Below, one piece after another: positions 6,245-14,622 of a DNA stretch of 18,149 nt. The stretch's first letter is position 1, and every line of letters starts with the position of its first letter. Position numbers and translations under genes: made by a program. The notes beneath the pieces are model-generated. The model saw nothing but the letters and a program-made list of their open reading frames with translations, made no database searches and had not been told where the DNA came from. The DNA is from an uncultured Faecalibacterium sp. (GTDB lineage Bacteria; Bacillota; Clostridia; Oscillospirales; Ruminococcaceae), in contig CAKSZU010000038.1 of the NCBI GenBank assembly GCA_934526125.1, positions 1 to 18,149 on the forward strand, written 5' to 3'.

Positions 6245-8700
6245 GACCTCTGAAACTGACCCTTTCGGCCTTCGGACCCTATGCAGGCTGCACCACCCTC
6301 CCGCTGGAACAGCTGGGCCGGGGCGGGCTGTACCTCATCACCGGCGACACCGGCGCGGGCAAGACCACCCTCTTTGACGCCATCACCTACGCCCTGTACG
6401 ACCGTTCCAGCGGCGGCATCCGGGACGGTGCCATGCTCCGCAGCCAGTATGCGGACCCCGGCATCCCCACCTTCGTGGAGCTGGAATTCGAGGTGCGCGG
6501 CCAGCGGTACACCGTCCGGCGCAACCCGGAATACCTCCGCCCCAAGGCCCGGGGCGAGGGCATGACCACCGAGAAGGCAGACGCCGTCCTGACCTATGCC
6601 GACGGCCGCCCGCCGGTGACCAAAGCCAAAGAAGTCACCGCCGCCGTCACCGACATCATCGGGCTGGACTACAACCAGTTCTCCCAAATCGCCATGATCG
6701 CACAGGGGCAGTTCACCCGTCTGCTGAACACCTCCACCGAGGACCGGAGCAAGATCCTGCGGAAGCTGTTCCGCACCCAGCAGTACCAGAAACTGCAGGA
6801 GGCGCTGGCTGAGGAAAACTCCCGGCTGTCGTCGGAGCACAACGCCCTGAACATCCAACTGGATGCCATCCTCCGCAGCATCGCCTGCAGCTCGGAGGAC
6901 CCGGATGCGGAGGCTCTCCGCGCCCTCACGGCACAGACCCCGCCTCAGATGGTCACCGGCCTGCTGACCGGGCTGATCGCCCGGCAGGAGCGGGAAACCG
7001 CCGAAGCCGCCAAGGCGCTGGCCGGGCTGGACAAGCAGCTCAGCACCCTGCAGGCCGCTCTGGGGGCCGCCGAGCAGGCCGAGAAAGCCCGCCGGGAGTT
7101 GGCCGCACATCTGACCAAAGCCCGGAAAACGGCTCTGGACAAGGCCGGGCAGGCGGTGCAGAAGCGCAGGCAACTGACCGAACTGACCGGCCAGCTGACC
7201 CGGACCGAGACCGAGCTGGAAACGCTGGCCGGGGCCGACACCCGCCGGGTGGAGCTGGAAGCCGAAGCCCGGCAGCTTTCCGACCGGGCCAGAGCCCTGA
7301 CGGCGCTGGCTGACCGCCTGAAGGAATATCAGGACATCCGCGCCGATGCTGTTGCGGCGCAGGATGCGTACAAGACCGCTTCCGCCGCACAGGCCGCCGC
7401 CCGCCAGATCCACGAACAGCTGGAGCGGGCCTTTCTGGACGCGCAGGCGGGCCTGCTGGCCCAGTCGCTGGAAGAGGGCCAGCCCTGCCCGGTCTGCGGC
7501 AGCACACACCACCCCGCCCGGGCCCTGCTGCCCCATACCGCCCCCACCCAGGCCGAGGTAGACCGGGCCAAAAAGGCGGCCTCCGCGGCCGACCGAACGG
7601 CTCAGGAGGCCAGCCGCACCGCAGGCTCTGCCGTGGCCCGGGAGTCCGAGGGCCGGAAGCAGCTGCGCCGGGATGCGGAAAAGCTGCTGCCCGACCGCTT
7701 CACCTCCCCGGACGGCACCGAGGTCCCCCTGAGCGTTGCCCTTCTCAAAACTGCACTGACTGAGGAGTCCGCCCTTCTGCGCACTTCGCAGACCGGGCTG
7801 CACACCCGGCAGACGCAGAACTCTTCCGACTGCAAGCGGAAGCAGACGTTGGAGACTCAGCGCAAGACCCTGACCCAGAAGCGCACGGATCTGGACGCAG
7901 CGGCCGCACAGGCTGAGCAGGAAGCCGCCGCCGCGCAGGCCAAGGTCAGCACCTTGGAAACCCAGCAGGCCGGGCAGGAGACTTCCCCCGCCGTGGACAC
8001 CGCTGCCCTCAAGGCCGAGCAGACGGCCCTGCAGACCCGCCGCAGGGCTCTGGACGGGCAGGAAAAAGCCCTGAACGCCCGGCTGCTCCCCAACCGGAAG
8101 GCACAGAAGGAATATCAGGAGCTTTCGGCCCGGCGGGAGACGCTGGACGCCCGCTGGCAGTGGGTGAACGCCTTGTCCTCCACTGCAGGCGGCACCCTGA
8201 GCAGCCGCCAGAAGATCCGGCTGGAGACCTACATCCAGATGAACTACCTCGACCGCATCCTGATCCACGCCAACACCCGGCTCATGCAGATGACTGCCGG
8301 ACAGTACGAGCTGGAACGGATTGGGGCCGAGAACCAGCGCAGCCAGTCCGGTCTGGACCTGGGCGTCATCGACCACTACAACGGCACCCGCCGCAGCGTC
8401 AAGACCCTTTCCGGCGGCGAGAGCTTCAAGGCGTCGCTGGCGCTGGCGCTGGGCCTTTCGGACGAGGTGCAGAGCAGCGCAGGCGGCATCCGGCTGGACA
8501 CCCTGTTCCTGGACGAGGGCTTCGGCTCTCTGGACGATGAGTCGCTGGAGCAGGCCATCCGGGTGCTTTCGGGCCTGACCGAGGGCGACCGGCTGGTGGG
8601 CATCATCTCCCATGTGGCCGCCCTGAAGGACCGCATCGACCGGCAGGTGGTGGTCCACAAGGAGCGCACCGGCGGCAGCTGGGTCGAGATCCTTACATAA
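6241..8700 (+). CDS. sbcC: Exonuclease SbcCD, ATPase subunit SbcC
   Basis: Rad50/SMC-like ATPase of the SbcCD nuclease. The N-terminal half-ATPase has Walker A GDTGAGKT (residues 35-42) and a Q-loop region around NQFSQIAMIAQGQFTRLL. A long coiled-coil arm follows, Ala/Glu/Gln-rich with heptad character. The zinc hook CPVC (C416, C419) sits mid-protein, then the returning coiled coil. The C-terminal half-ATPase has signature LSGGES (723-728), Walker B LFLDE (755-759) and the D-loop GSLDD. At 819 residues it is clearly shorter than the roughly 1,050 of E. coli, mostly through shorter coiled coils, which would give a shorter arm. The gene overlaps sbcD by four bases. A terminator whose 5' arm begins only 6 bases after the stop closes the operon. 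Confidence 0.95.
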   Translation: MRPLKLTLSAFGPYAGCTTLPLEQLGRGGLYLITGDTGAGKTTLFDAITYALYDRSSGGIRDGAMLRSQYADPGIPTFVELEFEVRGQRYTVRRNPEYLRPKARGEGMTTEKADAVLTYADGRPPVTKAKEVTAAVTDIIGLDYNQFSQIAMIAQGQFTRLLNTSTEDRSKILRKLFRTQQYQKLQEALAEENSRLSSEHNALNIQLDAILRSIACSSEDPDAEALRALTAQTPPQMVTGLLTGLIARQERETAEAAKALAGLDKQLSTLQAALGAAEQAEKARRELAAHLTKARKTALDKAGQAVQKRRQLTELTGQLTRTETELETLAGADTRRVELEAEARQLSDRARALTALADRLKEYQDIRADAVAAQDAYKTASAAQAAARQIHEQLERAFLDAQAGLLAQSLEEGQPCPVCGSTHHPARALLPHTAPTQAEVDRAKKAASAADRTAQEASRTAGSAVARESEGRKQLRRDAEKLLPDRFTSPDGTEVPLSVALLKTALTEESALLRTSQTGLHTRQTQNSSDCKRKQTLETQRKTLTQKRTDLDAAAAQAEQEAAAAQAKVSTLETQQAGQETSPAVDTAALKAEQTALQTRRRALDGQEKALNARLLPNRKAQKEYQELSARRETLDARWQWVNALSSTAGGTLSSRQKIRLETYIQMNYLDRILIHANTRLMQMTAGQYELERIGAENQRSQSGLDLGVIDHYNGTRRSVKTLSGGESFKASLALALGLSDEVQSSAGGIRLDTLFLDEGFGSLDDESLEQAIRVLSGLTEGDRLVGIISHVAALKDRIDRQVVVHKERTGGSWVEILT

Positions 8701-8705
8701 AGCAG

Positions 8706-8741
8706 CACCTCCGGGGCATCCTAAGCTCCGGAGGTGTTTTT
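8706..8741 (+). terminator. Terminator after sbcC, fused to the next gene's Shine-Dalgarno and ATG
   Basis: CACCTCCGG (8706-8714) pairs perfectly with CCGGAGGTG (8728-8736). The stem continues inward by a G-U and two G-C pairs and closes on a 7-base loop. The U-tract is TTTTT (8737-8741). GGAGG at 8730-8734, in the 3' arm, is ideally placed (7 bases) before the ATG at 8742, so terminator and ribosome site share the same bases. Confidence 0.88.
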
Positions 8742-9074
8742 ATGTCTCACAAAAAAGCAGTCCCGTCCCCTTCCAGCCGGGTCAGCCCGCCGCTGGGCAG
8801 GCCGCCCAGACCCGCCATGCCCCCGGAGGTGCCGGGGCAGGTGCCCCACCCGGGACGGCAGGCCGTCCCCATGACCGACGGCACCCCCGCGGCCTGCTAC
8901 CAGAAAAACGCCGCAGACTTTCTGGCCGGGGATGTCCAGACCAGCGTGATGGCCCACTATGCCCACGGCCTGTTCAGCACGGAGCAGGCGCTGGACAGCC
9001 GGGAGCCCGCCCCCGATGACCCGGAGGCCGTGAAACAGCTGGTCCGCCTGCGGGAAGAGCTGCCCTACGGCTGA
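8742..9074 (+). CDS. Small hypothetical protein with Pro-rich N-terminus
   Basis: A 110-residue protein that I do not recognise. The N-terminal third is rich in Pro, Arg and Ser (MSHKKAVPSPSSRVSPPLGR) and probably disordered. Residues 45-85 look ordered and probably helical (ACYQKNAADFLAGDVQTSVM, then AHYAHGLFSTEQALD). The tail is charged (KQLVRLREELPYG). There is no signal peptide and no membrane segment. The start is supported by GGAGG seven bases upstream, but that ribosome site and the U-tract belong to the sbcC terminator, so expression would depend on read-through. Transcription from inside sbcC or from the sbcDC promoter is the only possible source. It stands between sbcDC and the YdbC-like operon; its role is unknown. 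Confidence 0.65.
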   Translation: MSHKKAVPSPSSRVSPPLGRPPRPAMPPEVPGQVPHPGRQAVPMTDGTPAACYQKNAADFLAGDVQTSVMAHYAHGLFSTEQALDSREPAPDDPEAVKQLVRLREELPYG

Positions 9075-9110
9075 AACACCAGAATTTTCAAATTATTTTC
9101 CAATTACCTG

Positions 9111-9139
9111 TTGAAATCTTCGCCGCGTTCTTTTATTAT
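9111..9139 (+). promoter_or_regulatory. Sigma-A promoter of the ydbC-like/HD operon
   Basis: TTGAAA (9111-9116), a 17-base spacer and TATTAT (9134-9139): five of six matches in each hexamer, in an otherwise AT-rich gap. The predicted start near 9146 leaves a leader of about 28 bases before the ATG at 9174. Confidence 0.8.
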
Positions 9140-9173
9140 GGTAGCAAACAAAGCAAAGGCAGGTAAGGAAACT

Positions 9174-9395
9174 ATGGCAGAAATCAAATACGAAGTGGTC
9201 CAGCGCATTGCAGTGCTGTCCCAGCGCCCCCGCGGCTGGGAGCGTCAGCTCAACCTCATCAGCTGGAACGACGGCGAGCCCAAGTACGACATCCGCGACT
9301 GGTCTCCGGACGGCACCCGCATGGGCAAGGGCATCTCCCTGAGCGGGGAGGAGCTGGCCATCCTCAAGGGCATCCTGGAAGATCTGGAGCTGTAA
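9174..9395 (+). CDS. YdbC-family PC4-like single-stranded DNA-binding protein
   Basis: A 73-residue protein of the YdbC family, bacterial relatives of the eukaryotic transcription coactivator PC4 that bind single-stranded DNA as dimers. Seen: an N-terminal strand MAEIKYEVVQRIAVLS, then GWERQLNLISWNDGEPKYDI followed by RDW, the SPDGTRMGKGISLS strand-turn, and a closing helix EELAILKGILEDLEL. This is the whole family length and pattern. The ATG at 9174 follows AAGGA; in-frame codons further upstream fall within or near the promoter and were rejected. Only one base separates its stop from the next gene's ATG, so the HD-domain gene is co-transcribed and probably coupled. Confidence 0.88.
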   Translation: MAEIKYEVVQRIAVLSQRPRGWERQLNLISWNDGEPKYDIRDWSPDGTRMGKGISLSGEELAILKGILEDLEL

Positions 9396-9396
9396 C

Positions 9397-9978
9397 ATGG
9401 ATCACCGTGAGGAATTTTTACAGATCTGGCACCAGTATGTCGCCCGGCCGGGCAGCGAGAAGCTGCTGGACTGGCTGGACAACAAGACAGATTTCTTCTC
9501 GGCACCGGCGTCCACCCGCTTCCACGGGGCCTGTGACGGCGGCCTGTGCATGCACAGCCTGAACGTCTACCACGCCCTCCACGACAGCTTTTTCACCGAG
9601 GGCGAAAGCGAGGAGAGCTATGCCATCTGTGCCCTGCTCCACGACCTGTGCAAGGCCAACTACTACAAAAAGGGCACCCGCAACGTGAAGAACGACGCCA
9701 CCGGCCAGTGGGAAAAAGTGCCCAGCTACAGCGTGGAGGATCTTTTCCCCTACGGCCACGGCGAAAAAAGCGTGTTCCTCATCGAGCGGTTCATGAAGCT
9801 GAAAGTCGAGGAAGCCGTGGCCATCCGCTGGCACATGGGCGGCTTCGACGATGCCGCCAAAGGCGGGTGTTTTGCCATCTCGGAGGCCTACGACAAGTAT
9901 CCTCTGGCGGTAAAGCTCCACATCGCCGATCTGGAAGCCACTTACCTCATGGAGCACCGCACCAGCGCCGTGCGGTAA
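9397..9978 (+). CDS. HD-domain protein (putative phosphohydrolase)
   Basis: A 193-residue metal-dependent HD-superfamily protein. The metal-binding residues are visible: H43 and H53 (RFHGACDGGLCMHSLNVYHA), the H82-D83 doublet (CALLHDLCKANYY), H121 (YGHGEKS), H146 (IRWHMGGF) and D178 (LHIADLEATYL). The layout with HGEKS and a histidine before the last Asp resembles HD hydrolases related to nucleotide and dGTPase-like enzymes, but the substrate cannot be read from sequence. It lies one base after the ydbC-like gene, so a role near nucleic acid or nucleotide metabolism is plausible but inferred. It ends at a strong bidirectional terminator. Confidence 0.88.
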   Translation: MDHREEFLQIWHQYVARPGSEKLLDWLDNKTDFFSAPASTRFHGACDGGLCMHSLNVYHALHDSFFTEGESEESYAICALLHDLCKANYYKKGTRNVKNDATGQWEKVPSYSVEDLFPYGHGEKSVFLIERFMKLKVEEAVAIRWHMGGFDDAAKGGCFAISEAYDKYPLAVKLHIADLEATYLMEHRTSAVR

Positions 9979-10001
9979 AAAGGACAAGTCCGTTACAACA
10001 G

Positions 10002-10040
10002 AAAAAGTGCTGCTGCAAAACCATGCAACAGCACTTTTTT
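10002..10040. terminator. Bidirectional terminator between convergent genes
   Basis: AAAAAGTGCTG (10002-10012) pairs with CAGCACTTTTT (10029-10039). The stem continues inward by four pairs after one mismatch. An A-run on the left and a T-run on the right give U-tracts in both directions, so it serves the HD gene (plus) and the coiled-coil gene (minus). Confidence 0.88.
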
Positions 10041-10048
10041 GTTTGTCT

Positions 10049-10654
10049 TTATGTACCCATCAGGCCTTCCAGCTGGCGGACGATGTCCACCGACAGCCGG
10101 TCCAGCTTTGTGGTGGGTCTCCAGTCCGGCTGGTCAAAGGGGCTGCGCTCCTCTTCCTGCGGGGGCTTGGGGTCCGGCGCTTCCGGGGCAGGGGCGGCTT
10201 TGGCCGCTTCCTCCTTTTCAGGGGGCTGGGCCGCCGGGTGGAACACGATCACCGGGAGGCCCGGCTGTTCCAGCACCCGGGGCTGGGGCGGCTCCGGGGG
10301 CAGCAGACTGTTTTTCCGGGCCTGCTCGCACAGAGCTTCCAGCTCCGCATTCTCCTGCCGCAGGGCCACCATCTCCCGCTCGCAGGCGAACAGACGGGTC
10401 TGGTAACGGCGGATCTCCGCATTGGCGGCAGAAAGACGACGGTTCAGCAGCTCCGCCTCCGCGGGTTGGCTGGGGAGCCGTTTTGCATTTTCCGGTTCGG
10501 CCTGCGCCATGATACCCTCCACTTCCTGCACTTTGCGCAGGGCGATGCGGTACTCCCGGGCCGAGGCGGCACAGCAGCGCTCCACACAGCGCAGGACGCT
10601 GTTTCTGCGGCAGCTCAGCCATTCGGTGCGCAGCCAGACGTCATTCGGTACCAT
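10049..10654 (-). CDS. Hypothetical coiled-coil protein downstream of ftsZ
   Basis: A 201-residue protein with no family I can name. Residues 1-50 are basic and contain four Cys (CRRNSVLRCVERCCAASARE). Residues 60-115 form a likely coiled coil (AEAELLNRRLSAANAEIRRY, LRQENAELEALCEQARKN). Residues 116-175 are Pro/Glu/Ala-rich and probably disordered. A short conserved-looking tail follows (TTKLDRLSVDIVRQLEGLMG). There is no signal peptide or membrane segment. GGAGGA lies about 8 bases before the ATG. It follows ftsZ by 66 bases, with a GC-rich hairpin between them that lacks a T-run, so co-transcription is likely. A cell-division or DivIVA/ZapA-like accessory role is suggested by position and coiled coil only; it lacks the DivIVA N-terminal signature. 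Confidence 0.72.
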   Translation of the reverse strand: MVPNDVWLRTEWLSCRRNSVLRCVERCCAASAREYRIALRKVQEVEGIMAQAEPENAKRLPSQPAEAELLNRRLSAANAEIRRYQTRLFACEREMVALRQENAELEALCEQARKNSLLPPEPPQPRVLEQPGLPVIVFHPAAQPPEKEEAAKAAPAPEAPDPKPPQEEERSPFDQPDWRPTTKLDRLSVDIVRQLEGLMGT

Positions 10655-10720
10655 CCTCTGCTTCCTCCGCTTGCCTGCGCAAGAGAACCCCGCCCCCTCC
10701 CGGGCGGTTTCAACGACAGC

Positions 10721-11899
<1,179 letters not shown>

Positions 11900-11922
11900 A
11901 ACTTTTGTCCTCCATCGGATAT

Positions 11923-11951
11923 GTTATCGTAAACCTGCGCTTTTCGCACAA
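11923..11951 (-). promoter_or_regulatory. Possible ftsZ promoter
   Basis: On the minus strand, TTGTGC (11951-11946), a 17-base spacer and GATAAC (11928-11923). Matches to consensus are only three and four of six, but the spacing is ideal and the site lies in the short AT-rich gap just before the ftsZ ribosome site. Read-through from murA is the alternative. Confidence 0.35.
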
Positions 11952-11960
11952 GAAGAGATC

Positions 11961-11990
11961 GATACTACAGCTATATAACTGTATCGTATC
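11961..11990. repeat. Inverted repeat at the murA stop, upstream of ftsZ
   Basis: GATAC-TACAG (11961-11970) pairs with CTGTA-(TC)-GTATC (11979-11990): ten base pairs with a two-base bulge around the loop CTATATAA. Read on the plus strand it is followed by ATCTTTTTG; on the minus strand by a looser T-rich stretch. It may be a weak terminator for murA or an operator for ftsZ. The function is not determined. Confidence 0.5.
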
Positions 11991-13329
11991 ATCTTTTTGT
12001 TCCGATTGCAAGACAAAATCGTTTTTTTGCAGAGGTTTTTTTCGCCGGAGCTGCAGCCCCGGGCGATTCCCGCCGAATTTGCGCCCCCAAACCGGCCAGA
12101 ATTTCCGCAAGTCCGGCATAGCCCCGGTCGAGATGTTCCGGGCGGGCGATCCGGCTGGTGCCCCGGGCCGCAAGGGCCGCCGTCACAAGGGCAGCCCCGC
12201 CCCGCAGGTCTCCCGCTTCCACATCCGCCCCCTGCAGCCCCCCGCAGGGGCGGACCGTCAGCACCCGGCCCGTCACTTCGGCCCGGCCGCCAAGGCGGCA
12301 AAAGCCCCCGGCGCAGCCGAACCGCCGCTCGAAGATGACGTCCTCGATGCTGCTTTCGCTGTCAGCGCAGAGCATGACCGCCGCCAGCAGCGGCGCGGCG
12401 TCGGTGGCCAGGGCCGGGTAGGCCCCGGTGAATACCCGGCCCACCCCGTGCAGCGGCCCGAACCGGGAAATTCGGGCCCGTTCTCCTGCCGTCTCCACAC
12501 GGCACCCCATTTGTCCCAGAATTTCCAGCACCGGAGCATAGAGGGCGGGGCTGCATCCGGTCAGCTCCACCTGTCCGCCCGCGGCCGCGCAGGCACAGGC
12601 CAGCGTGGAAGCAAAAATGCGGTCGGGCAGCGGCACAAAACTGCATCCCGTCAGGCTCCGCCGCCCCTCGATGGTGATCACCGATGTGCCGGCCCCCCGG
12701 ATGCAGCCGCCGCACCGGTTGAGGAAGGCGGCCAGATCTGCGATCTCCGGTTCCCGGGCAGCACCCCGCAGGACGGTCGTCCCTCTGGCGCAGGCCGCCG
12801 CCAGCAGCAGGGTCTCGGTTGCCCCCACACTGGGGAAAGCCAGCGTGATCTCCGCCCCATGCAGGCCGGAAGGAGCCGTCAGCACCAGCCGCCCCTCCCC
12901 TGCGGCCAGCTCCACGGCCCCCATCTGCTTCAGCCCGGCCAGATGCAGGTCGATGGGCCGGGCCCCGATGCGGCAGCCCCCGGGCAGACGGGTCTCGGCA
13001 CGGCCCAGCCTTGCCAGCAGCGGCGCGCAGAACAGGATGGAAGCCCGCATTTGTCCTGCTGTTTGCCCCGGCAGCACCCCGGTAAAGGACGTCCCGGAGA
13101 GCAGGACATCACTGCCCTCCCACCGGGCCGCAAGCCCTGTGCCCCGCAGCAGCGTCATGCAGTGTTCAACATCCGCAAGCCTTGGCACCCCCTGCAGCCG
13201 CACCGGACCGCGGCAGAGGAGCGATGCAGCAAAAAGCGGCAGGACGCTGTTTTTCGCCGCAGGGATCTTCACGCTCCCGTTCAGCGGGCAGCCCCCTGTC
13301 ACCACGATCCGGTCGATGCGCTCTTCCAT
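11989..13329 (-). CDS. murA: UDP-N-acetylglucosamine 1-carboxyvinyltransferase (MurA)
   Basis: First committed enzyme of peptidoglycan synthesis: transfers enolpyruvate from PEP to UDP-GlcNAc in the cytoplasm. The 446-residue product has the EPT fold. Lys of AAKNS (E. coli K22), MRAS (R91), the loop LPGGCRIGARPIDLH with the fosfomycin-target Cys (C115) and R120, SVGAT, AAREPEI, LPDRI, the catalytic Asp in ATDAAP (D305), Arg of FERRF (R331), DLRGGAALV (R371) and HLDRGY (R397) are all present. Flanking positions are unusual: FPTDMQ is replaced by LATDAA and ENRF by ERRF. A basic tail (AKKTSAKKRFCLAIGTKR) extends past the usual end. The start at 13329 is preferred because GGGGG lies 8 bases before it and the family N-terminus begins there; the ATG at 13344 would add five residues. 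It sits between ftsW and ftsZ. Confidence 0.9.
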   Translation of the reverse strand: MEERIDRIVVTGGCPLNGSVKIPAAKNSVLPLFAASLLCRGPVRLQGVPRLADVEHCMTLLRGTGLAARWEGSDVLLSGTSFTGVLPGQTAGQMRASILFCAPLLARLGRAETRLPGGCRIGARPIDLHLAGLKQMGAVELAAGEGRLVLTAPSGLHGAEITLAFPSVGATETLLLAAACARGTTVLRGAAREPEIADLAAFLNRCGGCIRGAGTSVITIEGRRSLTGCSFVPLPDRIFASTLACACAAAGGQVELTGCSPALYAPVLEILGQMGCRVETAGERARISRFGPLHGVGRVFTGAYPALATDAAPLLAAVMLCADSESSIEDVIFERRFGCAGGFCRLGGRAEVTGRVLTVRPCGGLQGADVEAGDLRGGAALVTAALAARGTSRIARPEHLDRGYAGLAEILAGLGAQIRRESPGAAAPAKKTSAKKRFCLAIGTKR

Positions 13330-13368
13330 GTCCGCAGCCCCCATTCCGCAAAAGATACCCCACGGTAT

Positions 13369-13387
13369 GCAGAATGCGGGCAGAATG
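13369..13387. repeat. Direct repeat GCAGAATG, 11-bp period, upstream of murA
   Basis: GCAGAATG occurs at 13369-13376 and again at 13380-13387, spaced by about one helical turn, in the 78-base gap between the ftsW stop and the murA start. This is the geometry of a possible operator, but two copies of eight bases is thin evidence. Confidence 0.35.
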
Positions 13388-13407
13388 TCCTCCGGACAAG
13401 TTTGTTT

Positions 13408-14517
13408 TCAAGTTTCTTCCCGCGAAACGGACAGGACGATGCCCATTTCCCCCAGAAGCATCATCAGGCTGGTGCCGCCGGAGGAGAAAAAGGGCAGGCT
13501 GATGCCGGTGTTGGGGATGGTGTTGGTGACCACCGCCACGTTCAGCACCGCCTGCAGGGCCACCTGCACCGTAAAGCCCACCACCAGCAATGCCCCGAAG
13601 CGGTCCGGGGCGCGGGCCGCGATGGTGATGCCCCGGCAGAGCAGCAGAACGAAGAGCAGCACCACGGCGCAGGCCCCTACGAACCCCAGCTCCTCGCAGA
13701 CGATGGAAAAGATGAAGTCGTTCTGGGGTTCGGGCACGAACAGATGCTTCTGGCGGCTGTTGCCCAGCCCCAGCCCGGCCGCGCCGCCGGAGCCGATGGC
13801 GTACAGGCTCTGGATGGTCTGGTGTCCGTCCCCCAGCGGGTCGGCAAAGGGGTCCTGCCAGGAGCGGAGCCGGTCGGCGGCATAGGGGACCAGGTCCGGC
13901 ATGATGAGTACTGCCGCCCCGATGGCCGCTGCGCCCCCGGCACCGGCCAGCACGAACCAGCGCAGCCCCGTGCCCCCCACGAACATCAGCACCCCGCCGA
14001 TGCCCAAAATCAACAGTGTGCCCGACAGATGGGGCTCCAGCAGCATCAGGGCCGCCACCACCCCCAGCACCAGCGCAAAGGGCAGCACCCCCACGGCAAA
14101 GCCGCCCATCCGGTCATGGTTCAGGGAGATGATGTGGGAAAACACCAGCACCACCGCAAATTTTGCGATCTCGCTGGGCTGCAGGGTGCCCAGCCCCGGC
14201 AGCACCAGCCAGCGCTTGCAGCCGTTGTATTCCGGCATGAACAACACTGCCGTCAGCAGCACCAGCGAAAGCGCCAGCAGCGGCCATGCCAGCTTATGAA
14301 AGATGTGGTAGTCCACCCGGCTGGCCAGCCAGAGCCCGGCGATGCCCAGCGCCGCGTAGAGCAGCTGGGGCCGCAGGTAGGCAAAGGCATCGCCCCGCCG
14401 GTACAGGGCCACCGCCCCCGAGGCACTGCCCAGCATCACCAGCCCGAACCCCACCAGCGTCAGCACCAGCACCAGGAACGGCAGGTCCATGGCCGGAAGC
14501 GCCGTGATCTTTTTCAC
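13408..14517 (-). CDS. ftsW: SEDS peptidoglycan polymerase, FtsW/SpoVE type
   Basis: Multi-spanning SEDS-family glycosyltransferase that polymerises lipid II for septal (FtsW) or spore (SpoVE) peptidoglycan together with a class B PBP. The 369-residue product has about ten membrane helices. Family motifs include NGCKRWLVLPGLGTLQPSEIAKF, the extracellular WQDPFADPLGDGHQTIQSLYAI, PEPQNDFIFS with the likely catalytic D267, and NTGISLPFFSSGGTS near the C-terminus. The start is a GTG at 14517, supported by GGGGGGTGA seven bases upstream; a later ATG would remove part of the cytoplasmic tail. A TACAAT at 14543-14538 could be its -10, without a good -35. It diverges from the class B PBP gene and is first in the ftsW-murA-ftsZ series. 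FtsW and SpoVE cannot be told apart from sequence alone; linkage to ftsZ favours FtsW. Confidence 0.92.
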   Translation of the reverse strand: MKKITALPAMDLPFLVLVLTLVGFGLVMLGSASGAVALYRRGDAFAYLRPQLLYAALGIAGLWLASRVDYHIFHKLAWPLLALSLVLLTAVLFMPEYNGCKRWLVLPGLGTLQPSEIAKFAVVLVFSHIISLNHDRMGGFAVGVLPFALVLGVVAALMLLEPHLSGTLLILGIGGVLMFVGGTGLRWFVLAGAGGAAAIGAAVLIMPDLVPYAADRLRSWQDPFADPLGDGHQTIQSLYAIGSGGAAGLGLGNSRQKHLFVPEPQNDFIFSIVCEELGFVGACAVVLLFVLLLCRGITIAARAPDRFGALLVVGFTVQVALQAVLNVAVVTNTIPNTGISLPFFSSGGTSLMMLLGEMGIVLSVSREET

Positions 14518-14622
14518 GCACTCACCCCCCAGGGATTATTGTACGCAGAAACAGGTTTTCTCATACGGAGTGCGCCGTCCGCATAGGCTGTATGGGCCCC
14601 TGCCCCGAAAGGAGGTTCTGCC

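Noticed and set aside
6151..8658. 835-codon minus-strand frame opposite sbcC
   Set aside because: A shadow of GC-rich codons: repetitive Gly/Leu/Gln composition, no domain, fully antisense to a gene with all expected SbcC motifs.
10655..10720. Intrinsic terminator between ftsZ and the coiled-coil gene
   Set aside because: A GC-rich stem (CCGCCC/GGGCGG) exists but no T-run follows, so I treat it as at most a pause or processing hairpin.
11905..14586. 893-codon plus-strand frame opposite murA and ftsW
   Set aside because: Its composition is rich in Pro, Gln, His and Gly with no domain, and it lies opposite two genes with clear family motifs.
14518..14622. Confident promoters in the ftsW-PBP divergent gap
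   Set aside because: Only a TACAAT without a usable -35 on the minus strand and no convincing pair on the plus strand; not strong enough to list.
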